A stretch of DNA of 64,000 bases. It comes from Theristus sp. LFF4_11 (Eukaryota; Nematoda; Chromadorea; Monhysterida; Xyalidae). The position numbers and the translations under genes were made by a program. The notes beneath the pieces are model-generated. The model saw nothing but the letters and a program-made list of their open reading frames with translations, was not told the DNA's origin and did no database searches. The stretch covers positions 1-64,000 of the forward strand of contig JASANC010000591.1 in the NCBI GenBank assembly GCA_030248135.1. The letters run 5' to 3'. This document shows, piece by piece, positions 46,501 through 61,500 of this stretch (positions are counted from its first letter, which is position 1; each line of letters opens with the position of its first letter).

Positions 46501-49500
46501 CCCACGCGCAACGAAACGTTTGTTTATTTCCATTAAAAGCGTCCGTCCAAGTTTTTCATGATTTCTATCATGCTTCTGTTGCTATATTCATTACGACAGA
46601 TATGATAAAAATCTTTTCCAAATGCCTACGGCTAGTTTTTTTAAACGGCCGTTTAAAAATGTTATTTACAGCGCGCTGCTTAGTCACATGTTTTTTACTT
46701 TTTGAATTGATTTTCACGCGCTAGGTTCTTGAATATTTAAAAAAAACGAATATAAATAGAAAATTTTATTTTCTACTATGTCACTAACATTTGTTTGTGA
46801 AATTCACATAACCGCGAGGCAAACATACTGATTATTTATGCAATAAACATAATGTAGTGAAGCGCGCATGTGATTTTGACGTTTATCTTACTGAAACCTA
46901 AACCGTCGGGGATGAATGATTTTAGGTTTAGGGTATGGATATTATTATTAATGAAAGTGAATCCCTGCAAAATTGTATACTCAGTACGTACAGCTTTTTA
47001 TGATGTTCCTGGAACATGCAAAAACATATAAACATCGTGTCAGTCAATGCAGGTATAAATGCTTAAATTATTAAAGAGGGGGGGGAGGGGAATAAAAGGT
47101 GTGGTGTTTTTTGTGGTGTTTTTTTTGTTGTGTTTTTTTTTTTTTTCTTTAGTCTAAAATCACACCATGTGCGAAATTCTGTAAATTCTGTGCAAAAACA
47201 GAAACATCAGAAATTGCAAAATATTGCTGCATGTAGCTTTATCGTTGTTGTTGTTGTTGTTTTGTTGGGATTTTTAGGCGATGTTTTTTAGCCAGGGCTA
47301 ACCCAGAGAAGCGTACAGAACGCCATTGAGTAGGGCGCCCATCGAGTTTTCTCTGTCATTAAGTGCCTACATACCCCTCGGCGGGGCTCGATCCCCCGAG
47401 CGCACAGACTGTAGTCTAACGCACTACCACCAGGCCACGAGGGTGACAATTGTTGTTGTTGCTAACGTACGCACCGCTGTGCATACAGCAGCACCAGTGC
47501 AAAAAGTGTTGTCTTCCGTTGATTTTCACCCTTTTTACCAAACTCTTGTGAGAGGATAAACCGGTGAGTCATTGCCACAGAAGGAGACCTTGCGTGTCCC
47601 AACGCCTCTGCGATACACTTTGTGCAAACCAGTGTCAGCGATCTAAAGTCTGATCGTTATTTTAGTGGTTTTAGTGGTCGCTAAATGCTAGAAAAAAAAA
47701 CAAATGTGAAAGTGTCATTTGTCTATAATGTACGAGGGTTGCCACTTGCAACCGAAATAAAGAATAAACGGCGCAAAAATATGACTCTTATGTACTTGTA
47801 TCCGTGTGTACCACATCAGAGACTTGAAAAGCGTTGTCGAGCCAAGTCTTTCACTGCTTACACAAGGTCATATTCCTCCTTTTATATGCGTCTCCCGCAT
47901 TTTTAGATAATATTCTGACTTTTACATAAGCCGCGAAGGTCGGACCAAAATCACAATACGTTGGTCACACATTCTTCTAAACCCCGGACAACTCAGGTTT
48001 TTTCATTTTTCGTTTTTTAGGCCAATTTCGCCCATGCTATTTCCACGGCCGATTCGCCCGAAATCGTCACGATTCGGTATCTAAAGTTGCTCACGTAAGA
48101 AAACTAACCCAAAATCTGTTATCAGCGCATTGAATTACCCTTGAAAACACAGTTTTCTTGTTTTTCATTTTTGGACCGATTTCGCCAATTTCCACGGCCG
48201 ATTCGCCCGAAATCGTACCGATTCAGTACCTAGAATTGCTCACATAATAAAACTAACCCAGAATCCGTGATCAGCGCATTGAATTACCATGGAAAACACC
48301 ATTTTTTTGTTTTTCATTTCTGGACCAATTTCGCCAATTTCTACGGCCGATTCGCCCGAAATCGTCACGATTCAGTATCTAGAGTTGCTCACATAAAAAA
48401 ACTAACTCAAAATCCGTGATCAGCGCATTGAATTACCCTGAAAAACAACCTTTTATTGTTTTTCGTTTCTGGACCGTTTTCGCCAATTTCCACGGCCGAT
48501 TCGCACGAAATCGTCACGATTCAGCATCTAAAGTTGCTCACGTAAAAAAACTAACCCAAAATCCGTGATCAGCGCATTGAATTACCCTGAAACACCATTT
48601 TCTTGTTTTTCGTTTCTAGACCGATTTCGCCAATTTCAACGACCGATTTGCTCGAAATCGTCACGATTCAGCATCTAAAGTTGCTCACGTAAGAAAACTA
48701 ACCCAAAATCCGTGATCAGCGCATTGAATTACCCTGGAAAACACCATTTTCCTGTTTTTCGTTTCTAGACCGTTTTCGCCAATTTCCACGGCCGATTCGC
48801 CCGAAATCGTCACGATTCAGCATCTAAAGTTGCTCACGTAAGAAAACTAACCCAAAATCCGTGATCAGCGCATTGAATTACCCTGGAAAACACCCTTTTC
48901 TTGTTTTTCGTTTCTAGACCGATTTCGCCCGTTTCCACGGCCGATTCGCCCGAAATCGTCACGATTCAGCATCTAAAGTTGCTCACGTAAGAAAACTAAC
49001 CCAAAATCCGTGATAAGCGCATTGAAATACCGTGGAAAACACCATTTTCTTGTTTTTTAGTTTCTAGACCGATTTCGCTAGTTTCCACGGCCGATTCGCC
49101 CGAAATCGTCACGATTCAGTATCTAGAGTTGCTCACATATAAAAAACTAACCCAAAATTCGTGATCAGCGCATTGAATTACCCTCGAAAACACCTTTTTC
49201 TTGTTTTTCGTTTCTGGACCGATTTCGCCAATTTCCACGGCCGATTCGCCCGAAATCGTCACGATTCAGCATCAACAGTTGCTCACGTAAGAAAACTAAC
49301 CCAATATCGGTGATCAGCGCATTGAATTACCCTGGAAAACATTTTTTTCTTGTTTTTCGTTTCTGGACCGATTTCGCCGATTTCCACGGCCGATTCGCCC
49401 GACATCGTCACGATTCAGCATCCAGAGTTGCTTGCATAAAAAACTAACCCAAAATTCGTGATCAGCGCATTGAATTACCCTGGAAAACACCCTTTTCTTG

Positions 49501-52500
49501 TTTTTCGTTTCTGGACCGATTTCGCCAACTTCCACGGCCGATTCGCCCGAAATCGTCACGATTCAGCATCTAGAGTTGCTCACGTAAGAAAACTAACCCG
49601 AAATTCGTGATCAGCGCATTGAATTACTCTGGAAAACACCGTTTTCTTGTTTTTCGTTTCTGGACCGATTTCGCCAATTTCGACGGCCGATTCGCCCGAA
49701 ATCGTCACGATTCGGTATCTAGAGTTGCTCACATAAGAAAACTAACCCAAAATCCGTGATCAGCGCATTGAATTACCCTGGAAAACACCCTTTTCTTGTT
49801 TTTCGTTTCTGGACCGATTTCGCCAACTTCCACGGCCGATTCGCCCGAAATCGTCACGATTCGGTATCTAGAGTTGCTCACGTAAGAAAACTAACCCAAA
49901 ATCCGTGATCAGCGCATTGAATTACCCTGGAAAACAATCTTTTCTTGTTTTTCGTTTCTGGACCGATTTCGCCAATTTCGACGGCCGATTCGCCCGAAAT
50001 CGTCACGATTCAGCATCTAGAGTTGCTCACGTAAGAAAACTAACCCAAAATCCGTGATCAGCGCATTGAATTACTACGGACTAGACCTTTTTCCTACTAT
50101 TTTTCGCAGCTCAGACAAAATTTGTAAGAGTGAAAAACTGATACCCAGTCAAAATGCTACGAACTTTCAAAGAATGCACAATTTTGACTCAAAAAAGTGC
50201 CCGGGCAAAAAAATTAACTAAATTTTCAAAAAATACGGATGAAATTACCCTAGGAAACATTTTTGTTCAACTGTGAAAGTGTCCCAGCTAAAAATTGAAA
50301 GGGCGAACACTTAAAACCAGGTGAAAACCCTCCGAACAATTAAAAATGCCCAATTTTTACCCAAAAACAGGGTCGGGGTAAAAAATTAACCCAATTTTCA
50401 AAATCTCCGGGTGGAATTACCCCAGGGAACATTTTTGTTCGACTGTGAAAGTGTCGCAGGCAAAAATTGAAAGGGCGAACACATGTTGATTACATAGCTG
50501 AAAAAAAAAAGGACAAAGGGAAAGAAGTAACACTGTTTTCAGAATAGGTTTTTCGTGTCTACAGCGTATGAAAAGTAGTCGGATAAAAATTTTTTCGCGG
50601 CTCCAAGCACAACTTTGGGTGTTCGTTTCGTGTGCACGGAACCAAGTTTGTGGCTTATACTATGCTCGCAGGACGCAGCGAGCAAATTTGAAAAAAGCGC
50701 GCGAGGGGATAACGGCTCATATTATGCGTGATGCGCTCTCCGCTCGCTACGCTCGCTCGCGCATCCGCATGATATAATATTTAAAAAGGTGAAATGAAAA
50801 TTGGGTAATAAAATTTTTTTTATTTGGTTTTGGTGGTGGTGGTTTTTTTGTGTTAGTAACCGACGCACATGTACTAACCAACAACCAGTTTGTATGTTTA
50901 AGTTTTGATTTTTAGATGAATTTTACCATAAAAAGCTCTTGCTTTGACAAACTGCGTTGATTTTGAAAGCAAAAGTTGATTGCACATTGGGTAAAGCAGA
51001 AAGCAACGCAATTTTTCTGTTTAAAATCTTTAAACTTTTATCATTCAGCTTTCTAATTGGTTGATCCAAATGTATTTTCATCCAATCAAATGTCGCTTGC
51101 GTTTTAAAACATCTTGCACATAAGAGCGGTATGACTAGCGCTCGATGGCCAAAAAATGGAATTTTGACATTTTGGGCTAAAACGATCCTACTAAGTGTCC
51201 TGAGTAAGCGCACAAAATTTTTCGGCCAAACACCTACCGTAACCCGAGTTATGGCCATTTTATGTGTTGGCCGACGGGCGCCGGTGACTCCGGCGACCGA
51301 TCGTCGATTTGCATTTTTTGGGCTTTTAAAGCAATTTTACGCAAATCCGAGGTAACCACGTGAAAGAGGAGAATAAACTGAATCAGATCCACTACTTTTT
51401 GATTAAATTTAGCAAGTTTTTAGTTGTGCCCTGAAATTCTGGCTTGTACGACAGAGATTTTAAAAAAGCACCCGGCTCTAACGGTTTCAGAAAATTTCGC
51501 AATAACAGAAAGATAGCCCAGATTCTGGGCTTTACGATGATGTTAAAATCGTGCCCCGTTATTACTTTGTGGCTATTTTAAAATAGTTTTTCGCCGGCCT
51601 GGTGGCCAAAAATGTCGAAAAAACGGCTTTTTTGCCATATTTTCCTAACTCTTGTCTGCCAGGGTCATCGCATTCTGCTCTAAACTTGCTGACGTGACCT
51701 TCTGCTGTACTCTGAGTAAGTTTGATTTTCTAAATGACCCAATGGAAACTCCATCCAAGCAAAAATATGGTTGTTTTTCGACCGATTTTGGCCGAAAATC
51801 ACGTGACTACCGGTTGTTACCACTGATATTTCTTATGTTGGTAGAAAGTTAAACTACCTTTTTGGCTACAATGCGGTACTCAGGTAGTGACTCAGGTAGA
51901 TTGCTGAGTTTGTAAAGGCTTTATTTGCTTCACCAAATGTGGCAAATATAGCAAAAAATAGTGTTTTTCGAATATTTTGATGTGTCCGTCCGTGTACAGG
52001 GTATTTCCTGGTATAACGACAAATTGCGAAGCAACGTTGACAAAAATCCAAGCACGGCTATTAAAGCAACTTTTTGTGCTGAATCCAAAAAAAGTGGGTA
52101 CGGTGTCGAAATTTTGCTATATTCACGATGTTTAGTTTTTTTGCCCTTTTGGGTTGTTTCTGGTCTGTGTGGTGTTATACTAAAACTGATCAGGTCAAAT
52201 TTAGTATCACGGCTCCCCTTGATTAGGCGAATAATGGAAATTTAAATACCGTAACCATATCGTAACTACCGTAATCCGTAGATCACGATTTTTTACCATG
52301 TTTAACCATTTTTAGGCTTGAAAATGGCAAGCCTGTAGGGTTTTAGTTTTTCGAACTTTCCGAACGTATCATTCGGATCAAATTTGGTAACAATCAGTTA
52401 CACTTGGTCAGGTGAACACCTTTCATTCAAATACCGTAACTATAGCTTGACTACCGTAACCCTTAAAGCACGGTATGTTACCTATTTTCACCATTTTCAG

Positions 52501-55500
52501 GCCTGAAATTGGCTTTTTTGGTCCATGCGGTGTTATACTAGAACGAATCTAGCCACAGTTGCTATCAATCGACTCCCCGTGATCAGCTGAACAACTTTCA
52601 TTCAGTACCGTAGTTTTTATCAATTTTAAACACGGTATTAAGTAATAACTACGGTATCTGAATTAAAGTTGTTCTGGCTGATCAGGGGGAGTCGATTGAT
52701 GCTGAATTTGACTAGAACTTTCTTTCAAGAACACTACAGGAATAAAAAATACCACTTTCAAGCTTAAAAATGGTTAAAATGGTAAAAAGCGTGCTTTTCG
52801 GGTTACGGCAGTTACGATATGATTACGGTATTAAATTAAAACTGATTATCTGATTAAAGAGAATTGATTGATACTAAATTTAGTCTTATTAGTTCAAGTA
52901 TAACACCATACGGACCAGAAACAACCCAAAAGACCAAAAATCCTGAATGTTGGGTTACTGTAGCAAAATTTAACAACGGTACCATTTTTTCGGATTCAGC
53001 GCAAAAAGTTGCTCTAATAAACGTTCTTGAATTTTGTCACCGTTGCTCCGCAATTTGTCGTCACACTAGGAAATACCCTGTACATGAGTACACATAAAAG
53101 CATGCGAAAAACACTATTTTTGGCTATATTTGCCACATTTGATGAAGCAAAAAAGCCTTTACAAACTCAGTAATTTATGACTGGTCACAATCTGAGTACC
53201 ACATTGTATCTAAAGAGTTAGCTTAACTTTCTACCAACATAACAATCTCCATAGTTCTCAGTATCAGTGGTAACAGCCGGTAGTCACGTGATTTTCGGCC
53301 AAAATCGATTGAAAAACAGCCATATTTTTGCTTGGATGGAGTTTCCATTGGGTCATTTAGAAAATCAAACTTACTCAGAGTACAGCAGAAGGTCACGTCA
53401 GCAAGTTTAGAGCAGAATGCGATGACCCTGGCAGACAAGAGTTAGGAAAATATGGCAAAAAAGCCGTTTTTTCGACATTTTTGGCCACCAGGCCAGCGGA
53501 AAACTATTTTAAAATAGCCAAAAAAACAATAACGGGGCACGATTTTGGCATCATCGTAAAGCCCAGAATCTGGGCTATCTTTCTGTTATTGCGAAATTTT
53601 CTGAAACCGTTAGAGCCAAGCGCTTTTTTAAAATCTCTGTCGTACAAGCCAGAATTTCAGGGCACAACTAAAAATTTGCTAAATTTAATCAAAAAGTAGT
53701 GGATCTGATTCAGTTTGTTCTCCTCTTTCACGTGGTTACCTCGGATTTGTGTAAAATTGCTTTAAAAGCCCAAAAATGCAATTCGACGATCGGTCGCCGG
53801 AGTCACCGGCGCCCGTCGGCCAACACATAAAATGGCCATAACTCGGGTTACGGTAGGTGTTTGGCCAAAAAATTTTGTGCACTTACTCAGGACACTTAGT
53901 AGCATCGTTTTAGCCCAAAATATCAAAATTCCATTTTTTGGCCATCGAGCGCCCCATATGGCATTTCATACCGTTCTTATGTGCAAGACGTTTTAAACAA
54001 TTAAATTTTTATTAATTTTTTATTACAACAAACAAACAAGGTTATTGCTCTGCTACATTTTGGATATTTAAAAGATTCTACGCTAGTTTCCGCGCCGAAG
54101 AGGTGATTTTCTGAGTATCATTGTGCGCATTTTGCAGTTTTCTTTTTTTAACCAACAAACATTAGGGTGAGCACATTTTCAATTTCAAACTTATTTGTGC
54201 TATACTTATTTTCTTTTTCGTACTCGTATGTTCTGTTATCCAGTCTAATTATAATCATATCCTTTCCTTGGTTAATCATACCTACTGCCAACTTTTGCCT
54301 GCAGGCGGCCAAGCGCAAAAGCGCGTTTTAGCTGTATTTTTAATTATTTATTCGCTCGCTGGCTCAGCTACAAAAGCATGAATGAACTGTGCTTTTTCAT
54401 TAACTTATCGATCGGGGTTTAGCCACGACGGCATGGTGGCACTGGCTGCGCTCAATTTTCACATGCCTGATAACCTGATACAGAAAAAATAGTTTCAGAC
54501 TGCCCTTTTCGTGTTGTTTTCATTTTTGTTGTTTTTCAAAATCAACAAACTTTATATATTTGTCCATGAATACTAAACGTCAGTACTATCTATATCTGGA
54601 TCCAGTCAGCTAGCATGAGCATGTCTGTATTATGCAAACACCGATGAAGACTTTCAGACTTACTAGAGCTGAAAATTCATACAAATGAAGCTTATTCATT
54701 TTTGAAATTGCCGGGTTTGCGTAATTTTCTGGGCATTTTCGTCGTTAATTTACGGTTCTCTCTCTCGACGTGTGTACTACGGAAAATTTTATTTTAATAT
54801 TTGTTTGTTTGAACAGCTGATTATTTTTCTGCTGCGCTTAAATTTTTATTGCCGGGTTTCTTTAATAGAGAAAATGTTGAATCTATTGTACAAGAAATAA
54901 CTTTTTAAATTTAGAATTTGGGAAGTTTAGAGAAAAATAAATGCATTCGTGTCATGACATGCCCTTCAGAACTTTTATTTAGACCATGTCAAAAATGTTT
55001 GCACAAAAACCTCACCTCTAAGTAAATATTGACTCGTTTTAGATTCTCAATTTATCTTTTTTATTATATTTACGCACACTTCCATTCATTGGAATCTCTT
55101 CATATCCGCCTTTTTCAAACACTTCATCAAAAAATGTTTTATTTCACACCGAAATACCTTTATTTTATCACGTTTAGACCATATAGTGCAGGTATGAACT
55201 GCATGGCAAGTATATCGTTGTCTTTTTAATTTTATTTGATTTATTATTTTGGCAGGCTGATTGTGTGAATGGTGTCGTGCGAACTATTATCTTCAAATTC
55301 TGTCGATGTTAAATTATTTCCGCTGGACCACACTTTGTGGAAACTTTTCATGCCGACTTCATTCAGTTCAACTTCGAGATTTTTGCATTTTTTTACTTCT
55401 CGATGGTTTTTTCTCACCAACTCTTCCAAATATGGGAGTTTCTCTACCGATTTATACATTTTTATTTGTTTAACGATGATTCCTCACTGAGACAAAAAAG

Positions 55501-58500
55501 CATTAAATCTAAAATGCTCGTTTTAATAATGGCTTGTTAATACAAAAGTACATGTTATAAACCAATATGTTTATGAAGCCAATTTTGAATATCTTTGTCA
55601 AAATTGACGCTTTGTTGAATTCAAGTGTTTTTTCAATGGATCACCATCAAATCCAACTACAGTATTGGCAAAAATTTCAAGAACAGAAAGGCCACAGCTA
55701 TTTCAAGTGCAAACCACCTTTCTTCAAATACGCTTTTGAACAGTTTTTAACAAATATGAATTTCTGAAGCGGCGAAAGAAGATATTTGAATAGCAGAGCA
55801 CTCGCACTTGAGAATTTCAGAATACTTGTGTATTGATTTTGAATAATTTAAAGATTTTCTAAGTCAGCCATTCTGTTTAGTACTAAATTTTCTTAGAAAC
55901 TCTATTGGGGGATACACATTCTGGCTTGGCTTCTTTTTGCGAGTTTTTGCACTGAAAATTCACGAAAGATACTTGAATGTTTTATGTTTTCAAATGCGTG
56001 TTACCCTGCGCAAGAAAATTAAGCTGGCCACAAAAGGAATTTTTGCACAGATGCAAGTACTACAAGTACACGTATGTAATACATTGTATGTACAGTTGCA
56101 CATTGTATATGTGGCAATTTTTGGCTTTACTGGCTTATAATATTCAAAATATCTTCTAGTTGAAGTGTTCCACGCTGAAATTACTCTCATGATAACTTGA
56201 GAACTTGCTGCTTTAAAGCTGATTTCCTGTTTCGTCTCTGGTTAAAAATTCCTCGGTCAAAAATGATCAGTGGAAAACTGAAAAAGCTGTTTGAAAAATA
56301 CAGTTGCAACGGTTTGTTTGTTTCAGAATGAATAGTTTCAAATTACTTCAGCTGGAATAAAAACTCCCAACCGCATGCAATTTTATTCATTTTGCAAAAA
56401 AAATTATAGCAATTTTCTCGTAATCTGAAGCTACTTCAATGTTCTAGTCCTGGCGTTTTTTCTTAGCAAAAACAGCTTTTCAGCAGAAAAACGTTGCCAA
56501 TTTATTTTATAACTGACATATTGGCATGGTCATGACATGATGTGGCCAGTTGCAAAGCCAAATTTCATTTTTTGTCGGCTCAAACTATTGCATACTTTCC
56601 TCTGTTTGCCAATTGTAAAAAAATAACACTCTGCGTTTTGTTTGAATAGCGGTGCCCCATTTTCGACAACAATGCATGTTAGTTTAGAAATATCAAATGG
56701 TTTGAAAATTGAAAGTGCACACTTTCGTTTTGGTTTGGTGCGACCTTTAGATTCAAACTACCGATTTTGCATGTTTGAATATAAAATATTAGACCCAAAA
56801 TGGTCTGTCATTTTCTTTTTTCTTAAGTTTAGCAATTTTTTGAGGTAAAAATTACTGCATTACAAATGGTTCATCCCTTTTATGGCGACTTTTTTGATTT
56901 GTTTGTTTTTTTTGCTTTTGTTTGAAGCCTTTTCACGCTTTTTCCCAATGTTTTTTTTTGAAAGCTGCAAAACCTATGGCTATTTTGGGATTGTTTTGCT
57001 TGTAACTTTCTCCAGTTCCCTTGCGGGTTGTTTGTAACATGGACAAAGCAAAATACTCAATGAACTAAACCTCAGTATTTTTAAAACACTGCAATACTAA
57101 GCTATGGGCAAAAACTCAATGGATTTTTTTCGAACTTTTGGATTTTCGTACATAGTTCTTGTTCTTGCACCTTTGCATTTTTTTCGTGCATCAATTCACC
57201 GGAGGTCAGGTAATTGTTAGTTACTTCTGGTATAAATGGTGTTTCAAGTTGTTCAACATTGTTCAATTCAATTGTAAAAAGTTCGTTTTAGAAGTTTTCG
57301 ATATTTGACAAAATTTTTTCTTGCGAAATAACTTTTTTCAATGTGTTATTCCGCAATATTCAGCTGCGAGATGTATTTGCCATATTATGCAAGATGTTCA
57401 CTCAAATTAACTAAATTTCCTATCAGTTTTTTTTCACAAAAAAATCTTTGTCACAAAGCTGTGTTTCAAACTTGTTATTTCTTCAGCAAAAAAACTACGG
57501 TATGAGCTGGTTTGTGGTACTTTCTTATTTGGCGAAATCGCGTGTTGTTGTTGTTGCCGTTTCTTAACGTGCCTGTGGCTTTTCCAAAAATAGTTTTTTT
57601 TTGTTTTTGGAGGTTTTAAAACAGAATGTGTTTTGCCATATGTCTGTTTCCCTTTTGGCAACCATCATGAATGTCAGAAACAGCTGCTAAAAAGGCAGAT
57701 TACTAAATACACTAAACATGCATAAACCGGTTCTCTATTGAATTTTTTTCTTATTTTCAATGTATTTTTTTCATTTGCTGCAAACGACTTTCCAAATCAT
57801 GCTCTTTTTGGGGGGTTTTGTTCACTTTGAAAGACGGAAACGTAAGTTTTCAAAATCAGAATTTTTTTTTCATACCGTATAACCCCCATTAAACCCCCCC
57901 CCCCACCATTAATCCCCCCCACCAATAAACCCCACCCCCCGACCAGTTTCCGAATAATCCCCCCCCCCCACAAATAATCCCCCATGGGGGATTATTGGAG
58001 ACCTGTTTGAAACACATACCCAGCGAATTCAGTGGCTGGTTGCAGTGAAAATGATGAAATTGTGCTACCAAAGGCCCCAAATAGGTGAGTTAATAGTAAT
58101 TTCATCACAAAAGGCTGTTATAAAAGGAAATTTCTATGTAGAGTAGAAGTTTCTGCGACTTTCTTGCCTGCCATGCAAGGTATTTTTGCCATTTTTCAAC
58201 AAACCCCCACCCCTAGAATTTTTTTGTAAATAAACCCCCCCCCCACCAATAATCCCCCCCCACCAATAAACCCCCACCCCTAAAAGTCGCTGACGTATTA
58301 ATCCCCCATGGGGGTTTATTGGGGGTAATACGGTATGACAAAATACCAAGGACAAAACTATCGCTTTTTCTGGGAATCGATTACTATGATTCCACGCCTT
58401 TTTTAACAAATCGTTTTTCACAAAAAAAGTCGCCATAAAGATATTTAAACATGGTCTCAATTTCGTGCAATTTTTGGGCATTTTCTATAGATTTATTATT

Positions 58501-61500
58501 GCAAGACCAGCCATATAGAGTGAAATTTGTTTGACACGTTTCTCATTTGTCATTCTACTGTTCGTTTTTGTGCCGCATTTTACCCCAAACTGAGTTTGAC
58601 GTCAACAACACTGAAGCGCGTTTTACAAAATCATTTATTGCACATCTTTCTAATTGACATTGATACATTATTTTGGTAAAATTCAGTTGAATCATCTTTT
58701 TGGTCCCTTCATTTTTTAGGCATTTGTTTGCTTTGCATTATTTACGACCAACGTCTATTATTAATTTGTAATCGCGCGTTTCGACTGCCGTGAAAAATTG
58801 GTTTTTTTGCCACTTTATTGATTCGTTAAATTTTTTACACCATTCATCATAGTTGCGATGCTTCTGTAACAAGCTCCGATAAAACGGCAATGGTTCTCAT
58901 CTTTCTGTCCGTCACGTTTGCGCAATTCAATTGCTGAAAATTCATCAAACTCTGGTTTCATTTTGTAGAACGGCATGTGTCCGCTGTTTTCTGAAGAAGT
59001 CCCGGCTCAAATGAAGCAAGTGAAATCTCCAAGGAGCCGTTTTGCGATAATGGAAAAAATGCCCTGCTGGGGATTTCCTTCTGATCGCTTTTTGAGCTTT
59101 TCCTTGAAACCCGGAATACATAGTAGTGTCGCTTTTGATTTGTCTTATATTGGCATCAAACGTCGGTTTTTGCATTTTTTGTGTGCTGGAAGGAGCGATA
59201 ATCAATAAACTGTGTGTTTGTTCTTCCTGTTGTCTGCATTTTGTTTGAGATCTTTTTCTGCTATTATGTGGATTGTGGTCGGAAAAACGAACTAGTTTTG
59301 AACCCCGTAAAATTGGTTGATTGGGTGATTGAACCACTGCTAGCCGTTTCGCTCACTGGGTACATTGGCTGATAATAATTAGCCAATCGTATGGCACTCA
59401 ACATTTGAAGTCAACACCGGGCTTGTTTTGCGTTTACCAATGATGATTTTTGAAAATTCCTTTTCAGGTTCAATCAATGGACGAGAACCAGGCCGGTGTG
59501 CGTAAAATGTCTGGCGGAACAAAGGAAGCAGTCAGTCTCGATTGCAATCTGACCACCTTCGGCAAAAATAATTGTCTAAATAGAGCTGAAGCCGCCAATA
59601 TCAACAACAACAATCACGTCAACAACTCGTTAAGTTATTACTACTCGACTGACAACACTTATCAAATGACCCCACTGAGAACGGTGAATCCAATTTGCTC
59701 AATTATGAGCCAATCAGCGATCGAGCCATCAACGGGGCAGAATGGGAACTCAAATGTGACCAATCATCAAGCAGGAAGCAATCAAAACCAAGGAGCTGAA
59801 CTGAATTTCAACACGTCCGTGCCAGATTTATTGATGGCGCACCAAATGGCACAGAATCGCCCGGTAATTTTTTTTTTCCTGGAGCTTCTTTATTCAGACC
59901 AAAGCTTCTCGGGGTTGCATATCACATGCTAAAATAGTAGTTAGAAAGTTGTCTTCCAGGGACGCCTTAAGTTAGAACTCCGCTGCGCACTTAGCTTGTT
60001 TCTTTTAAATAAAGAGTATGAGCTATATTCAACTAACCAGACTATTTTCGCAATAAGCAAAAAATAATCACGTTTGTTCTGTTGTTACTTTTGTTATATT
60101 ACATGTACCAACGTTTTCTACGCTTCACGTGTTTATCAGACCTGAAGATATTGAGTTGAAATTAAATTGCACTGTATGTCGTCTGGGTTTAGGCTAACGA
60201 GAGCTCCACTCCGCACCTTGTTTCAATGACGACCCCCGTGACACACTCGCGATAAAAATAGAAATTTTACTAGCGAGTTTCACTCAGATTTTCCTGCCAA
60301 AGATTCATAAAATTTTTAATGCACTCTCGCAGATAAATGCAAGGTAATCGAACATAATCGCGCTTATTTTTTGTTTGCAAGTTTTCTAAGGTCACAATGT
60401 TGCAATATATACCGCTTAAAAACATTACTATTTCAAGCGTCAAAACTCTTCACAAGTACTACCTGGTACGTCAGATTTGTAGCGCAAGAATACAAGCGAT
60501 AGAATGCACACAGCAACCATTGTCCGTGTCGGTCTACAATATTGACTTTTTTGTGCAACAATAGTAATCCCCAAAATTGTAATCCCAATGGAAGAAACGC
60601 AAAGAACTGACATTTTGGTTTCACTTTCAAAATAACCTAAAACCAATTGCAGTACATAATAAATCGCGAATAAACAATATACAAACGATGTCGAAAATTT
60701 TTTATTATTGAATAAAAAATGTGACAATATGAACTAGGGTTTTCACCTAGAAAAGAAGCGTGTTGCAAATTTTCATTGTTCTCAGTCCAAAAAACGTGAC
60801 GAAAACAAAACGAAAATGCAGTTTTTTTGCACTGTAATATGTACCACAAACGTACCGTGTATCATTTTATTTCTGCTTAAAACAGTTTGCTTCGGTTTTC
60901 TTCAAGGGTATCAAATACAGTCCGTCTATTTTTAGAAAAAAACTAAACTTCCAAAGAGGTCGATTCTATAAGATTGAGTCGGCTATGTATTGTACGTCGT
61001 AGGATTGCCACGATGTAACCAATCAGTGCCCTCAAAGTGAACTGCGCAGCCAATCAGCTGACTTCATGAAACGGAAACATTTTCAAGATGGACGATTTGA
61101 CTATGAAAAGAAAATCTTCAAGCTCTTTTCTCATGTGGCGGTTTAAAAGTAATGGAAAATTTTTTCTTTCAAGTCATGCAATATATTTTTACAATTGCAC
61201 GGCACGCACACAGCAGCAAGTTTGTTTCATAAGCGCACATTTATCCATCTATCTTTGGTCGCGACATGGGCGACGAGGCTTATGCCATGTGGCATAACGC
61301 AGATATCAGTATTATCTAACTTTATGCAGTCGTTTTAAAACACTCGAAAAACTATACAAAACATGATCTTGAGCCTAAAGTTTCAACATTAGTATATGAG
61401 TTGACTTTATCGTTTTCAATTTTAACAAAAACTACGTTTTTAGTTTCAAAGTGTTCAGTGTGTTTTCACACGCACCAGTATGTACGGAGCGCATTTTTTT

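Noticed and set aside
50568..50777. 69-codon ORF similar to 13915-14274
   Set aside because: Both are the head module of the satellite composite; the shared protein merely reflects DNA repeat identity.
55244..55459. Minus-strand Lys/Glu-rich 71-codon ORF
   Set aside because: Coil-like composition but isolated, overlapped by several open plus frames, with no splice partners found.
57434..57661. Minus-strand basic Gln/Lys-rich frame
   Set aside because: No ATG in frame, an upstream stop, and no joinable exon.
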